A DNA stretch of 44,979 bases from Acinetobacter guerrae (GTDB lineage Bacteria; Pseudomonadota; Gammaproteobacteria; Pseudomonadales; Moraxellaceae): assembly GCF_009372255.1 (NCBI RefSeq), contig NZ_LXGN01000021.1, positions 1-44,979 of the forward strand, given 5' to 3'. Positions 26,401 through 34,038 of this stretch are shown piece by piece (the stretch's first letter is position 1; every line of letters starts with the position of its first letter). A model generated the notes under the pieces. It saw only the letters and a program-made list of their open reading frames with translations, made no database searches and was not told the origin of the DNA. The position numbers were made by a program, and so were the translations under genes.

Positions 26401-27582
26401 GGTCGTAGCATCGATGCTCGCTGAACCATGTGATGCACCAGTGCTGATGTTGTAATTCGGGTTAGTGATGCCATCTGGATCAGTCACGCTCAGGGTGCCT
26501 GTGATCGCTGTACCATCTTCTGTGCCGCTAGCGCTGGTGTTGCCACTAAAGACGCTGTTGCCATCATTCACCGCAATTACGGTAACGGGAACACTTACTG
26601 TAGTTGTTCCACCTTTGCCATCACTTACCGTCACTTCAAAGCTGTCTGAACCGTTGTAGTTGGCATTCGGCGTATAGGTATAGCCACCTGTCGCTGAATC
26701 AAGCGTTACTGTACCGTGACTTGGATTGGTGCTTACTGTATAGCTTAATTGATCTCCATCAACATCTTGTCCAACCACATTGCCTGTGACGGGCTTGTCT
26801 TCATCTGTGCTGATTGAATTTGCAGTTGCTGTCGGTGCATCATTCACCGCAATTACGGTAACGGGAACACTTACTGTAGTTGTTCCACCTTTGCCATCAC
26901 TTATTGTAACCACAAAGTTGTCTGAACCATGGTAGTTGGCATTCGGCGTGTAAGTATAAGTACCTGTTGTTGAATCAAATGTAACTGTGCCATGTGTTGG
27001 CTTTTCAGTAACCGTATAAACAAGAGAATCACCATCTGGATCTGTAACATTTAAAATTTTGCCAGTTTTAGGTGTATCTACAATGGTACTAATAGCCTGC
27101 TGCTTACTATTTTCTAAAACCTGTGGAGATTTATTAACTATAGTTCCTTTTTCATCATTACTACTCCCCCCGCTGCTTCCTAAAGCAACTCCACCTGCAA
27201 CAGCTACTCCACCTGCAAGCCAAGGAAGAAAAGCACCTGAACTGCTACCGCTCGCAATAGGCAACAAGACCTCTAAGCCTGTAATTTCTTTAAATAAGGG
27301 AGCCCCATTGTTCCAGTCAAACCACAAAAAAGCACATTCGTTATCTTCAAAAACCAAATCTGAAACGACTTTATCTTCGTATTGTACAAAGAAGTTTTCA
27401 ATCGTAATGACATCACCATTTTGTAGTTTTAAAATTAGATTATTGCCATCCTGAATAAACTCAGCAACATCCTCTCGGTGTAAATTAACCTGAACGATAG
27501 CTGCCGCTTTTAAAATAATTTGCGAATTATCTATACTGCTTTTTTCTAAAGATTTCTTTTCTGTTACTACAAATTTTGTCAT
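23401..27582 (-). CDS. Bap/LapA-type RTX adhesin with Ig-like repeats and vWA domain
   Basis: A 1393-residue secreted adhesin; the ATG at 27582 has a GGGG run about 9 bases upstream. Layout by eye: Bap-type prefix domain (about 1-95, with IVQVNLHREDVAEFIQDG and ENNECAFLWFDW-like NECAFLWFDW), a Gly/Ala hydrophobic segment (115-140), four cadherin/Ig-like repeats of about 92 residues (155-525), a further beta domain (526-685), a short RTX motif (GGNGDDVLLGD near 690), a von Willebrand A domain (705-935) with the MIDAS motif DISGS and FITDGD, a beta domain with a possible sugar- or protein-binding fold (945-1110), RTX nonapeptides near 1150 and 1234-1280 (GGNGNDILYGQGGNDTL), and a C-terminal secretion signal. 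The RTX and C-terminal parts and the adjacent exporter mark it as a type I substrate. The function, surface attachment and biofilm, is inferred. No LapG-like TAAG or PAAG cleavage site is seen at the N-terminus. Confidence 0.93.
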   Translation of the reverse strand: MTKFVVTEKKSLEKSSIDNSQIILKAAAIVQVNLHREDVAEFIQDGNNLILKLQNGDVITIENFFVQYEDKVVSDLVFEDNECAFLWFDWNNGAPLFKEITGLEVLLPIASGSSSGAFLPWLAGGVAVAGGVALGSSGGSSNDEKGTIVNKSPQVLENSKQQAISTIVDTPKTGKILNVTDPDGDSLVYTVTEKPTHGTVTFDSTTGTYTYTPNANYHGSDNFVVTISDGKGGTTTVSVPVTVIAVNDAPTATANSISTDEDKPVTGNVVGQDVDGDQLSYTVSTNPSHGTVTLDSATGGYTYTPNANYNGSDSFEVTVSDGKGGTTTVSVPVTVIAVNDGNSVFSGNTSASGTEDGTAITGTLSVTDPDGITNPNYNISTGASHGSASIDATTGTWSYTPAKDYNGSDSFVVSVTDNQGFTTTQTINVTVAGEQDAFNDSATTDEDTAININVLSNDHFEASDAKVTAVGNGSHGTVTINADGTVKYTPNANWSGNDSFSYTVTSASGTTETATVNVTVKPVNDVPALDLDANDSSGETGSNYRTSYLAGAAAISIADTDIKITDVDAATVPQQISGAVITITNYQSGDLLQAGTLPSGITATLSPSGNTLTLSGTSTLANYESAIKAITFSTGSGTTTSVVTREISVKVTDIGGADSNTATTKIDVSSIVAPGTPGSTANNGDNTINGGNGDDVLLGDSGGVKTTLVPGTNYNIAFILDISGSMAYNLDQNAGSANERINLLKAGLKQYIQNIVLPFADAEGTDKGGEINLGLISFSSASGQSGNSTDIRINISDVKSGNWSAIDTAISNLVAQGGTNYEAAFGKTVDWFKSLSATAVNKTTGAANTVNNYQNLTFFITDGDPTSRMNGTSETNDGDGTTTTVTKLSESKTTFDHGLNQTSGNAGLGNISKVNAIGIGNAVDKSWLQLFDNTDSVGNITVDVGTSNVPTATTIANFNNDTGLSTRSNWKVQSGNTDGVVTASSSSNGRLVLKDTVAANGKAAVYEGPEITFNDDTKVSKGYISFNYTQQNWTANDSFTWTLQKQNNDGTWSSVETGSNASANDHATNSTALTMQTGIITSEGTYRFVFTVEDKNGSANYQAQIDDLQWNVSAGTDTVTGSGGQPDIVMTADQLQYALQAGGLYPTLNPVGNDTINGGDGNDIIFGDVINTDALTFGGTRNFNSASQPDALGSGMAALDKQLQITLGHTPTDLERYQYIKDHYSDFNVATDTRGGNDTLNGGNGNDILYGQGGNDTLNGGAGNDTLIGGTGKDTAIYTVLNAADATAGNGVDTWTDFHVGNTASDANADVIQFSQSFFTGLTQTILATDNATTVGKYISVTYDADKDIATIKVDRDGDGTTFTTHETLLVLTNQTSEVTLQTLLNNDQIIIG
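26562..26903. repeat. 66-base identical repeat in adhesin gene (period 276)
   Basis: The 66 bases at 26562-26627 recur without change at 26838-26903, 276 bases (92 codons) apart. They encode the end strand of one Ig-like domain and the start of the next (SDGKGGTTTVSVPVTVIAVN). The rest of the two domains is similar but not identical. Confidence 0.9.
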
Positions 27583-27897
27583 GTGTATATACCCCAATAA
27601 TGGGCAACCCCATTATTTAAACCCTTTATATAATTGGTAATCTGCTTTCTTTTTCAGCTCTCGTTCCTCTGAGCATCAGTCTGTCAAGAAAGATCAAATC
27701 CCGCCCTTAACCATTTTTGTGCCGCCAAATGCCACTAAAATTAGTTGTCATTTATCTCTTTAGAAACAATTATTTATTTAAAAAATTGAATCCATTTTCT
27801 TTAAAGTCATATTTGATTAGTCAGAATAGTTTTACACTTAAATTTAGTATCTAAAGATAAGTGTGCTTCATCACTAATGTGGGGGTATTTATCTGAA
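27583..27897. other. Upstream region of the adhesin gene
   Basis: About 315 AT-rich bases between a small lipoprotein gene and the adhesin. It must contain the adhesin promoter on the minus strand. I could not identify a firm -35/-10 pair or a regulator site; no gene or repeat seen. Confidence 0.45.
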
Positions 27898-28323
27898 TCA
27901 ACTTACCTTTTCAGCATTAACTTGAACAATAAAAGGCTTATCATCACTATCAATTGAAATTGTAAAATCACGATTTTCAAGCTCATTATTCACATTTAAA
28001 TTAAGCTCATACGTCTCACATACTGTTTTACAGCTTTTAACTTTAATGACATACACATCAGGCTTTAAATAAAAATTAGCCTTATTATTAATATAAAAAT
28101 CGCCAGCCTTAAAATCATCGATATAAAAACTAACTGGACAGTTCTGTCTATTTTTATCGTCATTCAGACAAAGCTTATTATCTCGAAAAACATGAATAAC
28201 TTGATTTCTGGTATTATCCTGTTTCTGAAATAATAAATTTGAAGGTTTGTTATCCATATTAAAAGGTGTAACACAAGCTGTCAGAAAAAGGCTTAGAAGG
28301 ATAAGACTGCCGCCACGAATCAT
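27898..28323 (-). CDS. Small lipoprotein of unknown function
   Basis: 141 residues. A lipoprotein signal is clear: ILLSLFLTAC with the lipobox LTAC, then a short linker. The mature part holds two Cys pairs (LCLNDDKNRQNCPV and KSCKTVCETYEL), which could form disulfides in the periplasm, and beta-rich sequence ending in SDDKPFIVQVNAEK. I do not recognise the family. It is upstream of the adhesin on the same strand, 315 bases away, so any link to the adhesin is speculative. Confidence 0.72.
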   Translation of the reverse strand: MIRGGSLILLSLFLTACVTPFNMDNKPSNLLFQKQDNTRNQVIHVFRDNKLCLNDDKNRQNCPVSFYIDDFKAGDFYINNKANFYLKPDVYVIKVKSCKTVCETYELNLNVNNELENRDFTISIDSDDKPFIVQVNAEKVS

Positions 28324-28763
28324 AAAAACCCCAATGCAATGTTAAATTTTGTATAGATATTACAACATAAAATTTACATTAAAAAGAGAAATATCTCACA
28401 TTTTAATAAATAAATAAAACTCACAATGCACTAATAGGTTGACTCAAAAGTCATCCATTGTGTATATAAATTTTATTGATATAAACCATAATATTTTCTT
28501 TTGTTTTATTTAATTTTTATTAAATATATATTTAAATAATGCTTATTGAATATTTGATAATTTTAAATAATATTTATGTAACTATTCACATGCATTATAA
28601 AGAAATAGAGTTATCATTATTTAAATATTTTTTTAATTAATTCATTCAACTCATATATTTAGTTTAATAAATTATATAAAAATTTATCATTGAGTAAAAA
28701 AAACCCTTTTCAAATTTCAAGAAAAGGGATTTATTAGATAAATTAATAACTATTAATAAAATT
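28324..28763. other. AT-rich intergenic region
   Basis: About 440 very AT-rich bases separate lptB from the lipoprotein gene. The lptB terminator lies at its right side (28701-28732). Short AT-rich open frames here look like chance; no gene or recognised repeat. Confidence 0.6.
28696..28732 (-). terminator. Intrinsic terminator of lptB
   Basis: AAACCCTTTTC (28701-28711) pairs with GAAAAGGGATTT (28721-28732), followed on the minus strand by a long T-run. It closes the kdsD-kdsC-lptC-lptA-lptB unit about 30 bases after the lptB stop. Confidence 0.88.
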
Positions 28764-29510
28764 TTAGACTGTAAAATCATCGCCCAAATAAACTTTACGA
28801 ACCTGCTCATTCTCCAAAATTTCTTGTGGAGAACCTTCAGCAATAACTGATCCTTCACTCACAATATAAGCGTGTTCACAAATCGCCAATGTTTCCCGCA
28901 CATTATGATCAGTAATTAAAACACCAATCCCGCGCTCTTTGAGATTTCGAATAATTTCTTTGATGTCACCTACCGAAATTGGGTCAACACCAGCAAAAGG
29001 CTCATCGAGTAACATGAATTTAGGATCTGCAGCCAAAGCACGTGCAATTTCAGCACGGCGACGTTCTCCACCAGAAACACTCATTCCTAATGAATCCTTA
29101 ATATGACCAATTTTAAAATCAGCCAATAATTCATTTAAACGTTGTTGACGCTGCTGCTTATTTAAATCCTTACGAGTTTCCAAAATTGCCATAATGTTTT
29201 CAGCAATTGTCAACTTTCTAAAAATAGAGGCTTCCTGTGGCAAATAACCAATGCCCTTTCTGGCACGTTCATGCATCGCCAAATGTGAAAGATCTTCATT
29301 ATCTAAATGAATTTCCCCTTTATCCATTCGTACCAAACCAACAACCATATAAAAGCTTGTGGTTTTACCTGCACCATTTGGTCCAAGTAGCCCAACAATT
29401 TGACCGCTTTGCATCTGAAATGATACATCTTTAACCACCCAGCGTTTATTGTAGTTTTTGGCCAGATGCTTAATACAAAGTTTTTGTGATTTTTGAGACG
29501 ATTGATCCAT
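28764..29510 (-). CDS. lptB: LPS transport ATPase LptB
   Basis: 248 residues, the cytoplasmic ATPase of the LptB2FGC complex that pulls lipopolysaccharide out of the inner membrane. Visible: Walker [11 protein letters not shown]-loop YLPQEASIF, signature [14 protein letters not shown], Walker [14 protein letters not shown] and the switch His in LITDHNVRE. The length and the [17 protein letters not shown] block are characteristic for LptB. The ATG overlaps the lptA stop by one base at 29510. Last gene of the Kdo/LPS transport cluster; lptF and lptG are elsewhere. Confidence 0.97.
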   Translation of the reverse strand: MDQSSQKSQKLCIKHLAKNYNKRWVVKDVSFQMQSGQIVGLLGPNGAGKTTSFYMVVGLVRMDKGEIHLDNEDLSHLAMHERARKGIGYLPQEASIFRKLTIAENIMAILETRKDLNKQQRQQRLNELLADFKIGHIKDSLGMSVSGGERRRAEIARALAADPKFMLLDEPFAGVDPISVGDIKEIIRNLKERGIGVLITDHNVRETLAICEHAYIVSEGSVIAEGSPQEILENEQVRKVYLGDDFTV

Positions 29511-30058
29511 TAATCACGCGCTCCTGGGAAGCTTTTTGAACTAGAAGGTGGAATAATCAACTGAACTCGGTTTGAACTCGAACCTTGTGCTTCGATATCG
29601 CCTTTATTCATACTGTATTTGAGACTGTTACCTCGAATACTCGCACCATCCTGAAATAAATAAGCATTACCTGTTAAGGTAATAATCCCACTATCCGCAT
29701 TGTAAATAATTTTTTGCGCTTCACCACGAGCTACTCCTTTTTCAGCACTAATTTGCTGCTGAAATTTAGATGGTCGTCCATTGGCTGTAATCGTTTGAAT
29801 TTCTCGCTTTGAGTTAAGCTGTGCAACGATAGAATCTGCCTGTAACTTCATGGTGCCCTGTTCGATGACCACATTTCCAGTATAAGTCGTAATACCTGTT
29901 TTATCGTTATAGGTCGCTTTGTCAGCCACTAAAGAAATAGGCTGATTACGATCTGATGGCAGCGCAAATGCAGACACAGACAGTATTGCCACTGCTGTAA
30001 AACCAGTGACCTGTTTCAGGAAAGTCGAACGTGAAGTCGAATTAAGAATTTGGTGCAT
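29510..30058 (-). CDS. lptA: Periplasmic LPS bridge protein LptA
   Basis: 182 residues. LptA forms a head-to-tail beta-jellyroll bridge carrying LPS across the periplasm from LptC to LptD. The N-terminal signal ([15 protein letters not shown]) is followed by the OstA-like domain: [20 protein letters not shown], then [14 protein letters not shown] and [16 protein letters not shown]. The ATG at 30058 is preferred since GAGGAA lies 6 bases upstream. It begins inside the last codons of lptC (overlap 17 bases), so translation is coupled. A longer reading from 30094 would lie in lptC and is rejected. Confidence 0.95.
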   Translation of the reverse strand: MHQILNSTSRSTFLKQVTGFTAVAILSVSAFALPSDRNQPISLVADKATYNDKTGITTYTGNVVIEQGTMKLQADSIVAQLNSKREIQTITANGRPSKFQQQISAEKGVARGEAQKIIYNADSGIITLTGNAYLFQDGASIRGNSLKYSMNKGDIEAQGSSSNRVQLIIPPSSSKSFPGARD

Positions 30059-30590
30059 ACTTTCCTCGAATATTAAAAAATTCGTATTGACCATTTTCCA
30101 GATTGGCCTTTAAGCCATTACTGACAAAAGAAGCCTGTGATGATTGCACATCCACCTGATGAGTCGTTTCTATCATTTTTGTTTTAGGATAAGTGGTTAA
30201 CTCATCGGTACGAAAAACAATTTCACCTTTTTCAGCAAGTTTTGTGGCAACAACATCTCCAGAAAGAATTACTTTTTCATTATCATCATAGCCATTGGCA
30301 ACTTTAGAAAAGAAAGTCGCATTCACTTGTCCATTTTGATACATAGAGGCATGCAGATTTTCAAGTTTTGAGGTCTGCTGCTGCATATTCTGTTCCAGCC
30401 GATCGACTTGCGCACGAATATATAAATGCCCTTGATCATTAGTTTGGGTCAAGTTAATGCCTTGAACAGAATACGTCATATTTCGACTACTATCTGCTTC
30501 AAGTCTGTTTGCTTTCCCACTGTAGTAATAATAGCCACCACTTACAGCTGCGATTGCAATCGCCACAATATATAAAACTCTGGTATCCAT
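30042..30590 (-). CDS. lptC: LPS export protein LptC
   Basis: 182 residues with a single N-terminal membrane anchor (VLYIVAIAIAAVSGGYYYYSG) and a periplasmic jellyroll with QGINLTQTNDQGHLYIRAQVDRLEQ, LSGDVVAT and a late block FVSNGLKANLENGQYEF. LptC receives LPS from LptFG and passes it to LptA. It lies between kdsC (about 40 bases upstream) and lptA, which starts inside its end. Sequence similarity among LptC proteins is low, so the call relies on fold features and operon position. Confidence 0.92.
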   Translation of the reverse strand: MDTRVLYIVAIAIAAVSGGYYYYSGKANRLEADSSRNMTYSVQGINLTQTNDQGHLYIRAQVDRLEQNMQQQTSKLENLHASMYQNGQVNATFFSKVANGYDDNEKVILSGDVVATKLAEKGEIVFRTDELTTYPKTKMIETTHQVDVQSSQASFVSNGLKANLENGQYEFFNIRGKYAPNS

Positions 30591-30628
30591 AGGCGGCGTA
30601 ATATCACCTTTTTCTTTGGCTTAGAATA

Positions 30629-31168
30629 TTAATGGGGTACTGTTAGATATTTTGCAAGAAGTTCTTCGTAAACTCCTTTTGCATTCAGTAACATATCACA
30701 AACTTCACGTACCGCTCCACGACCACCCATCGCCTGAGTCACTAAATGAGCACGACGACGTAATTCTACATGTCCGTTTGGTACAGTCACGCACATGCCT
30801 GCAAGTGAAAATGCTGACAAATCAGGCCAGTCATCTCCCATATATAAACAGTCATGAGGTTTTAAATTAAACTGGGCACATGCTTCCCGCAGTGCAATGC
30901 CTTTATCTTCACGTCCTTGAAAAACCAGATCAACCCCTAAATCAGACATTCGTTTTTCAACAATCTGACTTTTACGTCCCGTAATAATAATGACTTTGAG
31001 GCCAGCTTGTTGAACCAGTTTCATCCCTAAGCCATCGCGAATATCAAAAGATTTGATTTCATCGCCGCTATTGGTCAGCGTGACAAAACCATCACTTAAG
31101 ATACCATCAACATCTAAAACCAGCGCCTGAATATGACGTGCTTGCTCAAGTAATGCATATGATGCCAT
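30629..31168 (-). CDS. kdsC: Kdo-8-phosphate phosphatase KdsC
   Basis: 179 residues, a tetrameric HAD-family phosphatase that turns Kdo 8-phosphate into Kdo for lipid A-core synthesis. HAD motif I is ALVLDVDGILSDG with the nucleophile Asp and the acid/base Asp; motif II VIIITGRKS; motif III Lys in REDKGIALRE; motif IV CLYMGDDWPDLSAF. It starts 3 bases after the kdsD stop, so the two are coupled. Confidence 0.96.
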   Translation of the reverse strand: MASYALLEQARHIQALVLDVDGILSDGFVTLTNSGDEIKSFDIRDGLGMKLVQQAGLKVIIITGRKSQIVEKRMSDLGVDLVFQGREDKGIALREACAQFNLKPHDCLYMGDDWPDLSAFSLAGMCVTVPNGHVELRRRAHLVTQAMGGRGAVREVCDMLLNAKGVYEELLAKYLTVPH

Positions 31169-31171
31169 GAA

Positions 31172-32149
31172 TTAATTTACCCCTGCCTGAATTAGATCAT
31201 GCATGCTAATCACACCAATCACTTTATTTTCATCATCTACGACCACAAACTGACTGATTTTTTTTGCATTTAATTGCTTTAATGCTTCGACAGCACGTGC
31301 TTCCTGAGAAATAGTCGCGGGGTGTTGAATCATGACCGCAGATACAGGCAGCTTCACATCAAAACCTTGTTGCTTATCGATTAAACGACGCAAATCACCA
31401 TCAGTAAATATACCCAGTAAGTGATCCTGTTCATCGACAATCGTGGTCAAGCCCAAACGCTTATTAGAAATTTCGTACAGTACCTGATTCATTGGTGTAT
31501 CAGGGGATACTTTCGGAAGATCTGCACCTGTATGCATTAAATGCTTAACGTGCAACAGCAAACGTTTACCCAAAGCACCCGCTGGATGCGAGCGAGCAAA
31601 GTCGTCTGCGGTAAATCCACGAGCTTCCAGCAATGCAACCGCGAGCGCATCACCCAATACAAGTGTAGCGGTAGTACTTGATGTTGGAGCTAACCCAAGT
31701 GGACAAGCTTCGTTTGATTCACCTAAGGTTAATGCTACATCTGCATTTTTAGGCATAGGGCCCGTATCATCACGGCTCATCGTAATCAGGGGTACTTCAA
31801 GATGCTTGATCAAAGGCATAAGCATCATGATTTCATCGCTTTTACCTGAATTTGAAATCGCGATCAAAACATCACCACGAACCAACATTCCCAAATCGCC
31901 ATGCCCTGCTTCACCTGGATGCATAAAAAATGATGGCGTACCTGTAGACGCAAAAGTTGCTGCCATTTTGCGACCGATATGTCCAGATTTCCCCATACCT
32001 GTCACAACCACACGGCCCTGACACTGTAAAATAATTTCACAAGCCTGATTGAAACGATCATCAATCTGACTTGTTAACACATCCAAAGCATGTTGTTCAA
32101 TCGCAATGGTTTCAAGTGCAATTTTTTTAAAATCGGTAGCATCGGTCAT
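31172..32149 (-). CDS. kdsD: Arabinose-5-phosphate isomerase KdsD
   Basis: 325 residues from the ATG at 32149 (a TTG reading 11 codons longer exists). KdsD converts ribulose 5-phosphate to arabinose 5-phosphate, the first step of Kdo synthesis. A SIS domain (about 30-180: RVVVTGMGKSGHIGRKMAAT, then HPGEAGHGDLGML and ISNSGKSDEI) is followed by HPAGALGKRLL and a CBS pair (about 200-325), as in the long KdsD/GutQ form. It opens the LPS cluster and is divergent from cysS, sharing a 212-base upstream region. Confidence 0.96.
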   Translation of the reverse strand: MTDATDFKKIALETIAIEQHALDVLTSQIDDRFNQACEIILQCQGRVVVTGMGKSGHIGRKMAATFASTGTPSFFMHPGEAGHGDLGMLVRGDVLIAISNSGKSDEIMMLMPLIKHLEVPLITMSRDDTGPMPKNADVALTLGESNEACPLGLAPTSSTTATLVLGDALAVALLEARGFTADDFARSHPAGALGKRLLLHVKHLMHTGADLPKVSPDTPMNQVLYEISNKRLGLTTIVDEQDHLLGIFTDGDLRRLIDKQQGFDVKLPVSAVMIQHPATISQEARAVEALKQLNAKKISQFVVVDDENKVIGVISMHDLIQAGVN

Positions 32150-32361
32150 GAAAAACGAACTCGAACAATTCTCTATAATCAAAATTGACTATAGATTTTT
32201 AAATGAAAATTTTGCGTTATTCTAACACATCTCATTTCTTGTCACGTTTTTAAATGTACAAGTTTTCACTTACTTATAAAAATTATGGATAAACCTTTGT
32301 GAAATATGTGGCTTACGTTAAGATATAACACTATTTTTTGGTGAATGTTTTTAAGAGTCTT

Positions 32362-33783
32362 ATGCAACCATTCGTTTTATATAACTCAGAGCAACGTAAA
32401 AAAGTTGAATTTGTCCCACGTGTTGATGGCCAGATAGATATGTATGTCTGTGGCATGACAGTGTATGACTATTGTCATATTGGACATGCTCGAGTCATGG
32501 TTGCTTTTGACTATATTATTCGTTTTCTGCGTAGTCAGGGCTGGAAAGTTCGTTATATCCGCAATATCACAGATATTGATGACAAAATTATCAGTCGTGC
32601 CAACGAAAACGGTGAAACCATTCAGGAGCTTACTGCGCGTTTTATCGGCGCCATGAATGAAGATGCGGCCAGTCTTGGTTGTGCTGAACCTGATGAATCG
32701 CCAAAAGCAACCGAATATATCGATCAAATGCAAAATATGATCGGAACTTTGGTCAATAATGGCACCGCTTATCCAGCTGCAAATGGTGACGTCTATTATG
32801 AAGTGACCAAATTTGCCAAGTATGGTCGCCTATCTGGGCGTAAATTGGATGATATGCAAGCAGGCGCGAGTGAGCGTGTCGATGTCGAAGTCGAAAAAAA
32901 ACATCCGTTTGACTTTGTCCTCTGGAAACATGCAAAAGCGGATGAACCATCTTGGCAATCTCCGTGGGGAAATGGCCGCCCAGGTTGGCATATTGAATGT
33001 TCAGCAATGTCAACTTGCTGCTTAGGTAATCATTTTGATATTCATGGTGGTGGATCGGATCTTCTATTCCCACATCATGAAAATGAAATTGCGCAAAGCG
33101 AGGCTGCAACAGGCGAACAATATGTTAATTATTGGATGCATGTTGGTTTTATCAATGTCGATGGCGAAAAGATGTCAAAGTCTTTGGGCAATTTCTTTAC
33201 AATTCGTGATGTAATGGAAAAGTTTCATCCTGAAGTCATTCGCTATTTTATTGTGTCTTCGCACTATCGTAGTCCTGTAAACTTTTCAGATGTTGCCTTA
33301 AAAGAAGCAAAAACTGCACTCAGCCGTTTTTATCATGCCTTTAAAGCTTATGAGCAGGTGTATGGTCAAACTCATTCTGAACAGTTAGATCATGAGTTTA
33401 TAGAACGTTTTAACAGTGCGATGCGCGATGACTTTAATACGCCTGAAGCTATGGCAGTACTCTTTGAACTCAATCGTGAACTCAATCGAGCTGTGAAAGA
33501 ACAACAAACTGAACTGGCTACTGTTTACTATGCAACTTTGCGCCATTTAACGACAATTCTGGGCTTGGTTCAGCACAATGTCGATGAATTCTTAAAATCA
33601 GATATTGGTCAAGAAGTATTAAACCTTTCTGATCATGAAATTGAGGATTTGATTCAACAACGCAGCGATGCCAAAAAAGCCAAAGATTTTGCCAAAGCAG
33701 ATGGTATTCGCCAGTCTTTACTTGAAAAAGGTGTTGCACTTGAAGACACCCGTCAAGGAACCGTTTGGCGACGTGCTGATTAA
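32362..33783 (+). CDS. cysS: Cysteinyl-tRNA synthetase
   Basis: 473 residues, a class I synthetase of normal length. The HIGH motif is in [14 protein letters not shown] and the KMSKS motif in [12 protein letters not shown]. The zinc-site Cys at MYVCGM, the WHIECSAMS Cys, and the HHENE His/Glu fit the family. The C-terminal anticodon-binding helices end with [20 protein letters not shown]. The ATG at 32362 is chosen with AAGAG 7 bases upstream; the GTG-like start at 32338 adds residues not seen in other CysS proteins. Confidence 0.97.
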   Translation: MQPFVLYNSEQRKKVEFVPRVDGQIDMYVCGMTVYDYCHIGHARVMVAFDYIIRFLRSQGWKVRYIRNITDIDDKIISRANENGETIQELTARFIGAMNEDAASLGCAEPDESPKATEYIDQMQNMIGTLVNNGTAYPAANGDVYYEVTKFAKYGRLSGRKLDDMQAGASERVDVEVEKKHPFDFVLWKHAKADEPSWQSPWGNGRPGWHIECSAMSTCCLGNHFDIHGGGSDLLFPHHENEIAQSEAATGEQYVNYWMHVGFINVDGEKMSKSLGNFFTIRDVMEKFHPEVIRYFIVSSHYRSPVNFSDVALKEAKTALSRFYHAFKAYEQVYGQTHSEQLDHEFIERFNSAMRDDFNTPEAMAVLFELNRELNRAVKEQQTELATVYYATLRHLTTILGLVQHNVDEFLKSDIGQEVLNLSDHEIEDLIQQRSDAKKAKDFAKADGIRQSLLEKGVALEDTRQGTVWRRAD

Positions 33784-33807
33784 ATCGACAATTAAAATGC
33801 ATGTATG

Positions 33808-33835
33808 TTGACAGTTAAATGAAACTGTCTATAAT
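33808..33835 (+). promoter_or_regulatory. Consensus promoter of tRNA-Gly
   Basis: TTGACA (33808-33813), a 16-base spacer, TATAAT (33830-33835): both elements are full consensus. Initiation would fall just before the tRNA (33848). The spacer edges form GACAGTT...AACTGTC (33810-33829), a perfect 7-bp inverted repeat overlapping the -35. Confidence 0.9.
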
Positions 33836-33847
33836 GCATCTCACATT

Positions 33848-33923
<76 letters not shown>

Positions 33924-33930
33924 AAATTTT

Positions 33931-33962
33931 AAAAAGCCCTTATCGAAAGATGAGGGCTTTTT
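33931..33962 (+). terminator. Terminator after tRNA-Gly
   Basis: AAAAAGCCCTTATC (33931-33944), loop GAAA, GATGAGGGCTTTTT (33949-33962): a 14-bp stem with one G-T pair and a T-run. Confidence 0.93.
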
Positions 33963-33996
33963 ATTTGTCTATACTAAAATCATGCAGACTAAAGTA

Positions 33997-34025
33997 AAAA
34001 ACGGACTGATTAAAAGTCCGTTTTT
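33997..34025. terminator. Terminator of gcd, with arms read from both sides
   Basis: AAAAACGGACT (33997-34007) and AGTCCGTTTTT (34015-34025) are perfect inverted copies with a 7-base loop, 13 bases after the gcd stop (minus strand). The A and T runs allow use in both directions. Confidence 0.92.
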
Positions 34026-34038
34026 ACATTAAATCTGA

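Noticed and set aside
26158..26424. Long plus-strand open frame inside the adhesin gene
   Set aside because: It lies antisense to a repeat-rich, clearly coding minus-strand gene; repeated Thr/Val/Gly codons leave the opposite strand open by chance. No ribosome binding site or family match.
27059..27454. Plus-strand 131-codon frame
   Set aside because: Antisense to the adhesin prefix and linker; Pro/Leu-rich composition arises from the reverse of Gly/Ser codons.
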